Notes under the pieces: model-generated
Told to the model about the DNA's origin: nothing
What the model saw: only the letters and a program-made list of their open reading frames with translations
The model's database searches: none
Program-made: the position numbers and the translations under genes
Shown: piece by piece, positions 1 to 10,647 of the stretch
Layout: each line of letters begins with the position of its first letter
Position numbering within the stretch: position 1 is the first letter of the stretch
Assembly: GCA_014058105.1 (NCBI GenBank)
Contig: JACGCM010001346.1
Span: 868,001-932,000, forward strand
Source of the DNA: Kingdonia uniflora
Taxonomy: Eukaryota; Streptophyta; Magnoliopsida; Ranunculales; Circaeasteraceae
Reading direction: 5' to 3'
DNA length: 64,000 nucleotides

Positions 1-1628
1 TACCAATAACTCATTCAAGAGATTGAATCATTTGAAAGAGTTTATTTTCGACTGACAACTCACTAGAATAGTTACCCCATTACTCGCAATACTCCCAATT
101 TATGTTTTTGACTGGTATGAATTTCCTACCACTATGAGGCTTTAGATCGCAATTCTGAGAAGCTTGGCTATCGGCAACTCGTTTGCGAGGTTGGATTGTT
201 TTTTAGAGTTTCTGTTCGTCTGACAACACGCTAGGATAGTAAATCAATGACTCAAAATACTTTTGGCTTGAACTTTTGATTGGCAAGGATTTCGCACCTC
301 TCCGATGTTTTTGATCACAATTCGGTGAAGCTTGTCTACCGAAAACTCATTCGAGAGATTGAATCGCTTTAAAGAGTTTCTTTTTGACTGGCAACACGCT
401 AGGATAGTTACTAAATAAATTATAATACTCCTGGTTTAAATTAATAAACGATACAGATTTTGTAACTCTCAGATGCTTTAGATCGTAATTTAGAGAGGCT
501 TTGCTACCGACTACTCGCTTAAGAGGTGGGATCATTTTTATGAGTTTCTATTCGTCTAAGAATACACTAGGATAGTAACCCAATTACTCAAAAAACTTCC
601 AGTTTGAGTTTTGACCGGTAGGGATTTTGCACCTCTCTGATGCTTTAGTTCATAATTTGGAGAAACTTGGCTACTGACAACTCGTTTGAGTGGTTGAATT
701 TTTTTAAAGAGTTTCTTTTCAACGGATAACATGCTAGGATAAATTCTAAATGAATCGTAATACTCCTGGTCTAAATTTTTGAACGATACCGGTTTCGCAC
801 CACTCTAATGATTTAGATCGCAATTCTTAGAAGTTTGGCTACCGACACCATGTTTGAGAGGTTGGATCATTTTTAAAAGTTTATATTCGTCCAACAGCAT
901 GCTAGGATTATTACCCAATGACTCGCAATAATCCCGGTTTAAGTTTTTGACCGGTAAGGATTTTGCAGTCCTTTGAGGCTTCAGATCCCAATTTAGAAAA
1001 GCTATAATGCGGGCAACTCGTTTGAGAGGTTGGATCACTTTAAGAGTTTCTAATCACCCGAGAACACGCTTTAATAGTCACCCAATAAATCCCAAAACTT
1101 TCGATTTGAAATTTTGACCGGTACGGATTTTGCACATCTCCGATGCTTAAGATCGTAATTCAGAGAAACTTGGCTACTGGCAACTCGTTTAAGGGGTTAG
1201 ATCATTTTTAAGAGTTTCAATTTGTCCGGCACCACGCTAGGATAGTTACCCAATGACTCGCAATATTCCCAATTTGAAATTTTGACCGGTATGGATTTCG
1301 CACCTCTCCGATGAATTAGATTACCATTCACAGAAGATTGAATCATTTTAAATAGTTTCATTTCGACTGACAACGCGCTAGGATAGTTACCAAATGAATC
1401 ATAATACTCCCGGCTTTACTTTTTAAACGATACGGATTTCGAAACCAAATGAACCTTTGAACGATACGGATCGCAATTCAGAGAAGCTTTTCTACTGGCA
1501 ACTCATTCGAGAGATTGGACCATTGTGAAAAGTTTCATTTCGATCGATAACACGCTAAGATAGTTACCAATGAATCGCAATGCACCCAGTTTAACTTTTT
1601 GAACGATACAAATTTCGCACCTCTCCGA
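1..1628 (-). repeat. Satellite array S1, ~168-bp monomers
   Basis: Head-to-tail monomers marked by a recurring 'acgctaggatagttacc' box at about 62, 231, 400, 568, 731 and 901, a spacing of 163-170 bp. Each monomer also holds 'gagaagcttggctaccg' and 'gatacggatttcgcacc' boxes. Strand here only denotes polarity: plus is the polarity of the 2128-8357 array, and this array is the reverse complement. Monomers are diverged and of several recurring types (see the S2 entry). The short frames inside it are by-products of the repeat, not genes. A monomer of this length is usual for plant heterochromatic and centromeric satellites; a centromeric role is only a guess. Confidence 0.9.
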
Positions 1629-2127
1629 GACAAGAAGGACGGCATTGTTGCTCCTGATACCTACAGTGACAGAACAAACAATAGATACAGTGCCAGAGTA
1701 CAGTGCCAGACCCGACATTTATGGCGTCAACACCAACTCTGGGATACCCACCTGATACCCAGAGGATACCCTGAGGATACAACTGTAATTTAACTTTCCT
1801 TGGTAACTCAGCCCTTCCTATGTTCTATTAATAAGGGAGAGGGAAAACCAAGGAGAGGTTACAAAATCTCTCCCCATAACCCATGCAGTTTACCTTCGAT
1901 CACTCTGTAAATTACCCAATACTCAAAACTTCGACTACTCGAGAGTTATATCAATTTTCTTAAAAATCCTCATCTGAGGTCGTGGAGTGTCCTATTTTAG
2001 GCCTCCCCGCATGTATATTGTTAGTAGATTATTTGTATTATTGATTATATGCTTGAACCCTTTGATAGAAGATAAATCTCGTGGTGTAAGAGCCAATTTT
2101 CCCTTCTTGCGAAGCTAGGCCCCTACA
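1629..2127 (+). mobile_element. 5'-truncated LTR of the element A/B/C family
   Basis: The sequence runs parallel to the second half of the solo LTR at 9842-10525: 'cagtgccagacccgac', 'cccttcctatgttctat', 'gaggtcgtggag', and the family 3' end 'aggcccctaca' at 2117-2127. The family 5' end TGTAGTAGCC and the first part of the LTR are missing; satellite abuts directly at about 1628. The TATA region is degenerate (tctattaataagg near 1822). Satellite polarity differs on the two sides, so this LTR end sits at a rearrangement junction, not at a simple insertion with a target duplication. Confidence 0.8.
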
Positions 2128-5100
2128 GTACCGGTAACCTAGCTTCTTAGAATTACGATCTAAATTATCGGAGAGGGGCAAAATCCATATCATTCAAAAT
2201 TTTAAACAGGGATTATTACGTTTCATTTGGTAATTATCTTAGCGCACTGCTAGAAAAAAATCTCTTTAAAGTGATTCAATCTCTCGATTGAGTTGCTGGT
2301 AGCCAAGCCTCTCTAAATTGTGATCTAATGCATCGGAGTGGTACAAAATCTATACCGGTCAGAATTTTAAACTGACATTATTGCAAGTCATTGGGTAACT
2401 AACCTAGCCTGTTATCGGATGTATAGAAACTCATAAAAATAATCAAACCTCTTAAACGAGTTGATAGTAACCAAGCCTCTTCGAATTGCGATCTAAAGAA
2501 CCAAAGAGGTTCAAAATCCGTATCGTTCTAAAATTCAAACCGCTATTCCGTGTCATTGGGTGACTATTATAGCATGGGTTCGGGCGAGTAGAAACTTTTA
2601 AAAATGATCCAACCTCTCCAACGAGTTGCTGGTAGCCAAGATTCTCAGAATTGCGACCTAAATCATCGGAGAGGTGCGAAATCCCTATCATTCAAAAATT
2701 TAAACCAGGATTATTACGATCCATTTGGAAACTATCCTAGCGTGTTGTTGGTCAATTTTTTTTTTTTAAAACGATCCAATCTATTGAATGAGTTGTCGGT
2801 AACCAAGCATCTCTGAATTGCGATCTATTGCATCCTAGAGGCGCGAAATCCAGACCAGTCAGAATTTTAAGCCGGAAGTATTGCAAGATATTGGGTAACT
2901 ACCCTAGCGTGTTACTGGACAAATAATAACTCATAAAAGTGATCCAACCTCTTAAACGAGTTGTCGGTAGCCAAGCCTCTCCAAATTACAATCTGAAGTA
3001 TCGAAGATGTGCAAAAACAACACCGGTCAAAAAATCAAACCATGTTTGCAAGTCATTAAGTGACTATAATTATAGCGTGTTCTCAGGTGAGTAGAAACTC
3101 TTAAAAACAATCCAACCTCTCAAACGAGTTGGCGGTAACAAAGTTTCTCGAAATAGTGAACAAAATCATCGGAGATGTGCGAAATCTGCATCATTTTAAA
3201 ATTTTAACCGGGACTATTGCGATTTATTTGGTAACTATCCTAGCGTATTTCCAGTCGAAAAGAAACTCTTTAAAATGAATCAATCTCTCGAATGTGTTTC
3301 CTGTAGCCAAGCTTCTCAAAATTGATATCTAATTCATTGCAGAGGTGCGAAATCTGTACCGGTTAGAATTTCAAACGACATTATTGCGAGTAATTGGGTA
3401 ACTATCCTAACATGTTTTCGGATGACTAGATACTCTTAAAAATGATCAAACCTCTTTAACGAGTTGTTTGTAGCCAAGTCTCTTCGAATTGTGATCTAAA
3501 GCATCAGAGATGCTTAAAATCCGTACCGGTCAAAAGTACAAAGCTCAATTGCGAGTCATTGGGTGACTATGCTAGCATGCTACTGGACGTATAAGAACTT
3601 ATAAAATCTATCCAACCTCTTGAAAGAGTTGACGGTGGCCAAGCCACTCCGAATTATGATCTAAAGCTTTGGAGAGGTGCAAAATTAGTACCGGTCAAAA
3701 ATTCAAATAGCTATTGCATGTCACTGGGTGACTATTATAGCGGGTTCTCAGGCGAGTAGAAAACCTTAAAAATGATCTAACCTCTCAAATGAGTTACTGG
3801 TAGAAAAGCTTCAGAGAAGTATGATCAAAAGCTTTGGAGGTGTACAAAATTCATACCGGTCAAAACCTCAAACCGGGAGTATTGCGAGTCATTGGGTAAA
3901 CTATCCTCGTGTGTTGTTGGATGAATATAAACTCTTATAAACAATCCAACCTCTCAAACGAGGTGTCGTTAGCCAAGCATCTCAGAATTGTAATATAAAT
4001 CATCGAAGTGGTGTGAAATCCGTATCGTTGAAAAATTTAAACCGGGAATATTACGATTTATTTTGTAACTATCCGTGCGTGTTGACAGTCAAAAATAAAC
4101 TTTTGAAAATGATCCAATCTCTCGAATGAGTTGTTGGTAGCCAAGCTTATCTGAATTGCGATCTAATGCATCAGAGAGGTGTGAAATCCGTACCGGTCTG
4201 AATTTCAAACCGGAATTATTGCGAGTCATTGGCTAACAATCCAAGCGTATTGTCGGACGAATAGAAATAAATAAAAACTATCCAACCTCTTAAACGAGTT
4301 GACGGTGGCTAAGCCACAATGAATTATGATCTAAAGCTTTGGAGAGGTACAAATTAAGTATCGATCAAAAATTTAAAGAGCTATTGCGAGTTATTGGGTG
4401 ACTATAATAGCGTGTTCTCGGGCGATTAAAAATTTACATAAACGATTCAACCCCTCAAGCCAAGAATCTTATAATTGCGATATAAAGCTTCGAAAGGGTA
4501 CAAAATATGTACCGGTCAAAAACTCATACTGTGAGTATAGTGAGTCATTGGGTAACTATCCTAGCGTACTGTTTGATGAAAATTAACTCTTAAAAGCAAT
4601 CCATCCTCTCTAATGAAGTGCCGGAAGCCAAGCGGCTAAGAATTGCGATTTAAATAATCGGAGTGGTGTGAAATCCGTATCGTTCATAATTTTAAACCGG
4701 GTGTATTGCATTTAATTTGGCAACTATCCTATTGTGCTGTCGGTCGAAAAACATCTTTTAAAAATGATTCAATCTCTCAAATGAGTTGCCGACATCCAAG
4801 CTTCTCAGTTTTGTGATCTAAATCATCGGAGAGGTGCAAAATCTGTATCAATAAAAAATTTAAATCGGGAGTATTACGTTTCATTTGGTAACTATCGAAG
4901 TGTGTTGTTTGTCGAAAAGAAACTCTTTAAAACGTTTCAATCTTTGAAATGAGTTGCTGGTAGCTAAGCTCCTCTAAATGGCGATCTAATGCATCGAAGA
5001 GGTACGAAATTCGTACCGGTCAGAATTTCAAACTGGCATTTTTGCGAGTCATTGGGTAACTATCCTTGTATGTCGCCGGATGAATTGAAACTCATAAAAA

Positions 5101-8100
5101 CTCTCCAACCTCTTAAACGAGTTGACGGTGACCAAGCCTCTCCGAATTACGATTTAAAGCTTAGGAGAGGTGCAAAATCCGTACAAGTCAAAATTTCAAG
5201 CAGTAATTGCAAGTCATTGGGTGACTATAATAGTGTGTTCTCAGGTGTGTAGAAACTCTTAAATACTATCCAACCTCTTAAACGACTTGCCGGTAGCAAA
5301 GCTTCTCAGAATTGTAATCTAAAGCCTTAGAGGGATGCAAAATTGGTACCAGTCAAAAACTCAAACCGGGAGTATTACGAGTTACTGGGTAAACTATCCT
5401 AGCATGTTATTAGATGAACTTAAAATCTTAAAAATTATCCAACCTATCAAATGAGGTGCCGGTAGCCAATCTTCTCTGAATAGCGATATAAATCATCGGA
5501 GTTGTGCGAAATCCGTATCGTTCAAAATTTAAAACCAAGAATATTACAATTCATTTGGTAATTATCCTAGTATGTTGATAGTCGAAAAGAAACATTTAAA
5601 AATGATCCAATCTCCTGAATGAGTTATCGGTAGCCAAGTTTCTCTGAATTTTGTTCTAATGCATCGGAGAGGTACGAAATCCGTACCGGTCAAAATTTTT
5701 AACCGACATTATTCTTAATCATTGGCTAACTATCCAAGCGAGTTGCCGAATGAATAGAAACTCATAAAATTATCCAACCTCTTAAACGAGTTGTTAGTAG
5801 CAAAACTTCTCCGAATTACGATCTAAATCATCAGGGAGGTGCAAAATCCGTACCGGTCAAAAATTCAAATCACTATTTTGAGTCATTGGGTGACTATTAT
5901 AGCGTGTTCTCGGGCGAGTAGAAATTCTTAAAAATATGCCAACCCCTCAAGCGAGATGCTGGTAGCCAAGCTTCTCAGAATTGCGATCAAAAGCGTCGTA
6001 GGGGTGTGAAATCCGTACCGGACAAAAACTTAAACTGGGAGTATTGCGAGTCATTGGGTAACTATCGAGGCATATTGTTGGACGAATATAAACTAATAAA
6101 AATGATCCAACCACAAAAATGAGGTATCAGTAGCCAAACTTCTTAAAATTGCGATCTAAATCATCAGATAGGTATGAAATCCGTATCGTTCAAAAGTTTA
6201 AACTCGTGTATTGCGATTCACTAGGTAATTATCCAAGGGTTTTGACTGTCGAAAAGACACTTTTAAAAATGATCTAATCCCTCGAATAAGTTACCGGCAG
6301 TCAAACTTCTCTGAATTGCGATTTATTGCAGAGTAGAGGTACGAAATCTGTACCGCTCAGAATTTCAACCCGTATTATTTTGAGTCATTGGGTATCTATC
6401 GTAGCGTGTTGTCAGACAAATTAAAACTCATAAAAACTATCCAACCTCTTAAATGAGTTTACGGTCACCAAGCCTCTCCGAATTACGATCTAAACTATTG
6501 GAGAGGTGCAAAATCTATAGTTGTCAAAAATTCAAACTACAATTACGAGAAATTGGGTGACTATTATAGCGTGTTTACGCGTGAGTAGAAACTCTTAACA
6601 ACTATCCAGCCTCTTAAGCGAGTTGCCCGTAGCCAGGTTTCACATAATTGCTATCTAAAGCCTCGTAGGGGTGTGAAATCTGTTTCGGACAAAAAATTAA
6701 ACCTCGAGTATTGCGAGTCATTGGGTGACTATCCATGCGTGTTCTTGGATGATTATATACTCTTAAAAGCGATCTAACAACTCAAATGAGGTACCGGTAA
6801 CCAAGCTTCTTAGAATTACGATCTAAATCATCGGAGAAGGTGCGAAATCCGTATCGTTCAAAAATTTAAAACGGGAGTATTATGTTTCATTTGGTAACTA
6901 TTCCAGCGTGTTGCTAGTCGAAATAAAACTCTTTAAAGTGATTCAATCTCTTGAATAAGTTGCTGGTAGCCAAGCTTCTCTGAATTGGGATCTAATACAT
7001 CAGAGTGGTACAAAATCCGAATCGGTCAGAATTTTAAACTGGCATTATTGTGAGTCATTGGGTAACTATCCTAATGTGTCTTCAGACAAATAAAAATAAT
7101 CAAACCTTTTAAATGAGCTGACAGTAGCCAAACCCATTTAAATTGCAGTCTAAAGCATCGGAGAGGTGCAAAACCCGTATCGTTCAAAAATTCATACCGC
7201 TATTGCGTTTCATTGAATGACTATTATAGCATGTGCTCAGGCGAGTAGAAACTCTTAAAATCAATCCAACCTCCCCAACGAGTTGCCAATAGCCAAGCTT
7301 CTAAGAATTATGACCTAAATCATCGGAGAGGTACGAAATCTGTATCGTTCAAAAATTTAAACCGGAAGTATTAAGATCCATTTAGTAACTATCCTAGCTT
7401 GCTATCGGTCGAAAAGATACTTTTTAAAGCGACCCAATCTCTCGAATGAGTTGTCGGTAGCTAAACATCTCTGAATTGCGACCTAATGCATCCGATTGAT
7501 GCGTAATCCATACCGGTTTGAATTTTAAACTGGGAGTATCGAAAATCATTGGGTAACTATCCTAGCGTGTTGTTGGACAAATAAAAACTCATAAAGGCGA
7601 TCAAACCTCATAAACGAGTTGTCGGTAGCCAAGCCTCTTCGAATTACGATTTGAAGCATCGGAGAGGTGGAAAATCAGTACTGGTCAAAAATTTAAACCA
7701 CGATTACGAGTCATTAGGTGACTATAATTATAGCGTGTTCTCGGGTGAGTAAAAATTCTTAAAAACAATCCAACCTCTCAAGCGAGTTGCCGGTAGCAAA
7801 GTTTCTCTAAATTGCGAACTAAATCATCGGAGATGTGCAAAATCCATATCATTCAAAAATTTTAATCGGGACAATTACGATTTATTTGGTAATAATCCTA
7901 GCGTGTTGTCAGTCGAAAAGAAAATCTTTAAAATGAATCAATCTCCCGAATTTGTTGCCGGTTGCCAAGCTTCTCATAATTGATATCTAATGCATCGGAG
8001 ATGTACACAATTTGTACCAGTCAGAATTCCAAACCGCCATTATTGCGAGTCATTGGGTAACTACCCTAACATGTTATCAGATGAATATATACTCTTAAAA

Positions 8101-8357
8101 ATGATCCAACCTCTTAAACGAGTTGTCGGTAACCAATCCTCTCCGAATTACGATCTAAAGCATAAGAGAGGTCTAAAATCTGTACCGGTCAAAAGTACAA
8201 AGCGTAATTGCGAGTCATTGGGGGACTATTATAGCGTGTTTTCAGGCGAGTATAAAACCATAAATATGATCCAACCTCTCGAACAAGTTGCTGGCAGTAC
8301 AGCTTCTCTAAATTGCGATATAAAGCCTCAGAGGTGTGCGAAATCTATATCGTTCCA
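2128..8357 (+). repeat. Satellite array S2 with 4-monomer higher-order repeat
   Basis: About 37 monomers of ~168 bp. Four monomer types recur in fixed order. M1 has 'tcagtcgaaaagaaactc' after 'cattcatttggtaac'-like sequence. M2 has 'tcggacgaatagaaactcat'. M3 has 'gactattatagcgtgttctc'. M4 has 'ttggacgaatataaactc'. The M3 box lies at about 2562, 3062, 3730, 4400, 5222, 5892, 6559, 7219, 7720 and 8223. Spacings are therefore 500, 668, 670, 822, 670, 667, 660, 501 and 503 bp: mostly four-monomer units, three-monomer units lacking M4 at both ends, and one five-monomer unit with a doubled M1. This is direct evidence of higher-order organisation. Confidence 0.9.
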
Positions 8358-8369
8358 TTAATACTAAGC

Positions 8370-9544
8370 CTTGAGAATGGTCTTAAGAAGCCCAGGTGCT
8401 TTAGTTTGTATATTATTGAACACTCTGCTATTTCTTTCTCACCATAAGTGGTAGATAAAACAATTAATACTAAGCTTCAAAATGAAAGCTTTGAGAGATC
8501 TACCTACTGTATGACCTAACATTCACTGGATCTCTTCATTAAAACCTAATGTACTTCGATTAAACCCCAATTTGTGGAGCAACTGCTTCCAGATTCACTT
8601 AGCATAGCAGCATTCAAAGAACATATGAATTTCATTCTTTTCATCTCTCCAGCAAAAGAAGCAATTTGATTGGTCTACCAACCCCCAACTTTTCAACTTA
8701 GATTGAGTTTTTAAAGCTCCTTTAAATTTTAGCTAAGTAATAAAGCTATGAGTGGGTATGCAATCCCCAAACCAGATCATTTGAGCAAACTTCCAAATCG
8801 GGCTGTGGTGTCGTAACTCTTCTGAGCTGTTCTTCATGGTGAAATATCTACTTGAGCTAGCTTTCCAAATATCTTCACCTTCTTCGTTATTGTCTATCTC
8901 CACTCTATCCAAGCCATCCAAAAATATCAGAGAGAATATGACTGTGATGTTCTGGAATTTGCCATTTCCTATTAATTAAGAAATTGCTAACAAGAGTATC
9001 TTGGAACAATAAGGAATCATATCTCATCTTAACTGAAAATATATTACTCTAAACCCCAAGTAGATGCCACGGATTTTACAAAAAATAAGTGTAGTTCCCT
9101 TTTCCAATTTTGTAGTGAATAATCTTAACACCTTCATCTCTAGCTTTTAATATAATAAGGGCTTTACATAGCACGTTTTCAAACACCCTTTATTTCGCTC
9201 CCTCCATAAATGATGAATAAAACAATTCTGGACCAATCTTAGAAGCAGAGCTTTAATCGACTTACTTTTAGAGTGTTGTACAATCCACTGTATTTTATCA
9301 TTATAATCTAACACAGTTTTGCTGTAACCCATTCTGATCATCAGCTTCCCCCAAATCCACTTCGCAAAGCAGTATTAAAAAAATATATGAGTTTCAACTT
9401 CCTTATTATCCCAGTAAAACAGACATTTGGATTGGTTCACAAGAGCCCACAACTTGAGTTTAGTTTATGTTTTGAGAGCTCCCCTGAACATAAGCCATGT
9501 AATTAAACTGTCTTGGTATTTTCCAAGAATACTAGAATAAATTA
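8370..9544 (-). pseudogene. LINE ORF2 zinc-binding (zf-RVT) region, two copies
   Basis: The minus strand around 9540-9150 reads 'ITWLMFRGALKT', 'KLWALVNQSKCLF', 'EVETHIFF' and 'MIRMGYSKTVLD', the C-terminal domain seen after RT in plant L1s. Around 8980-8560 a second version appears (FLDGLDRVEIDN, YFTMKNSSEELRHH, IPTHSFIT). It aligns with the plus-strand LINE at 33378-33560 (VEIDKEGDD, FKMKSSYQEIRHH, IPRHSFIT). Two copies of one domain in tandem imply rearrangement after insertion, or two adjoining fragments. Numerous stops; non-functional. Confidence 0.7.
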
Positions 9545-10605
9545 GCCCATCTCAAAATTAGATTAAACTAGGTCTTGGTAATGTTCCTTCCATAAATAAA
9601 AGCAGACTGGTTTGGAGAAATAATGAGGGCAATAACAGTTTTCAGTTTGATAGTGATGATCTATGAGATACACTTATACATAGTGTTGCAGCAGGCAATA
9701 GGTCAGTAATCACTAAACCTTTTGGGGCTTTCATTCTTGGGGATCAAAGCAATGATGGTGGCATTGAGCTCTCTGATCATTTGGCTTGACTTGAAGAAGT
9801 TTATAATTTCTTTAACAAGTCATCCCCTATAATACTCCACGTGCAGTAGCCTACTCGAAGCCTCCTACCCAATCGAACACTCGAAGGCTGCATCAAAGAC
9901 TACATGCAAACCTCGAGGCCCATTCAATTCATAACATGCCTTCCAAGAATATATGAAGATGATGTTACGAAGACGAAGCCTCGACTCTACATTAGCATCA
10001 AAAACACTTTTGCAGTCGTGTTAGATAGCCAGCTCACTATACAAGAACGGCACTGCTGTTGGTCCTTGCAGTTACAGCGACAGAACCAGCAACAACTACA
10101 GTGTTAGAGTACAGTACCAGACCCAATATTTCCGGTGTCAGCACCAACTCCAAGATGCCCGCCTGATACTCAGATGGTACCCTTGTAATGTGACCTACCT
10201 TACTGACTTAACCCTTCCTATGTTCTATAAATAGGAGGGAGGAGGAATCAAGGAGAGGTTACGAAATCGGACCCCAGAGCTCTTGCAGTTTGCCTTCGAC
10301 CTTCCTGTAAAACTCACAATACTTGAACCTTCGACTACTCGACAGTAATATACAAACTCTTAAAAATACTTATCAGAGGTCGTGGAGAGACCCATTCTAG
10401 ACCTCCACGCAAGTATATTGTCAATAGGTTATTCGTGTTATAGATTATATGCTTGAATCCTTTGATACTAGATAAACCCGTGGTGTAAGAGCCAACTTCC
10501 CTCTGCATGAGGTTAGGCCCCTACACCACGCTTTCTTATAGAATAAGGTTGTAAACCCATATGGCCCTGGCGCTTTGTCATTGTTCAATAAATAAAGGGT
10601 AATCA
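9545..10605 (-). pseudogene. LINE reverse transcriptase fragments (split by solo LTR)
   Basis: Reading the minus strand from 10605 gives the L1 RT opening motif NNDKAPGPYGFTTLFYKKAW. After skipping the LTR, translation continues with GDDLL, then ELNATIIALIPK, DY*PIACCNTMYKCIS and PNQSAFIYGRNI, which are canonical plant L1 RT blocks in the right order. The (F/Y)xDD catalytic block is absent because sequence jumps from the GRNI block to the distal 'RWANLF' zinc-binding region. Several stops and at least one frameshift make it inactive. In an intact element this domain performs target-primed reverse transcription in the nucleus. Confidence 0.75.
9842..10525 (+). mobile_element. Solo LTR of the element A/B/C family, TSD ccacg
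   Basis: The element starts TGCAGTAGCC (family TGTAGTAGCC with one change) and ends GGCCCCTACA. It is flanked by an exact 5-bp direct repeat, ccacg, at 9837-9841 and 10526-10530. Length is 684 bp. A TATA box (tataaata) lies at 10226-10233, matching the position in the other LTRs, so U3-R-U5 order is complete. No internal region or second LTR follows; the LINE reading frame resumes on both sides. This is the expected product of LTR-LTR recombination of a full element. Confidence 0.92.
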
Positions 10606-10647
10606 CAATTCAGATTTCGCACCTTTTCATAGAATAAGGCTGTAAAC

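Larger units (their letters stand above)
8358..10647 (-). mobile_element. Decayed, rearranged L1-type LINE remnant
   Basis: Minus-strand remains of a plant L1 ORF2, interrupted by the solo LTR 9842-10525. From right to left it has an RT start (10530-10605), RT core pieces (9560-9836), then a direct jump to the C-terminal zinc-binding region (9145-9560), followed by a second, overlapping copy of that region (about 8370-8980). The left end abuts satellite at about 8358; no poly-A or target duplication is recognisable. Satellite polarity is plus to its left and minus to its right. The right border contains a small duplication ('atagaataaggttgtaaac' at 10538-10556, near-repeat at 10629-10647). 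Confidence 0.75.

Noticed and set aside
347..1793. Short frames in satellite arrays (for example 347-535, 805-1038, 7990-8361, 49575-49790, 50163-50429)
   Set aside because: They follow the ~168-bp periodicity, repeat the same words in several phases and have no conserved start. They are by-products of a 168-bp unit (56 codons) staying open by chance.
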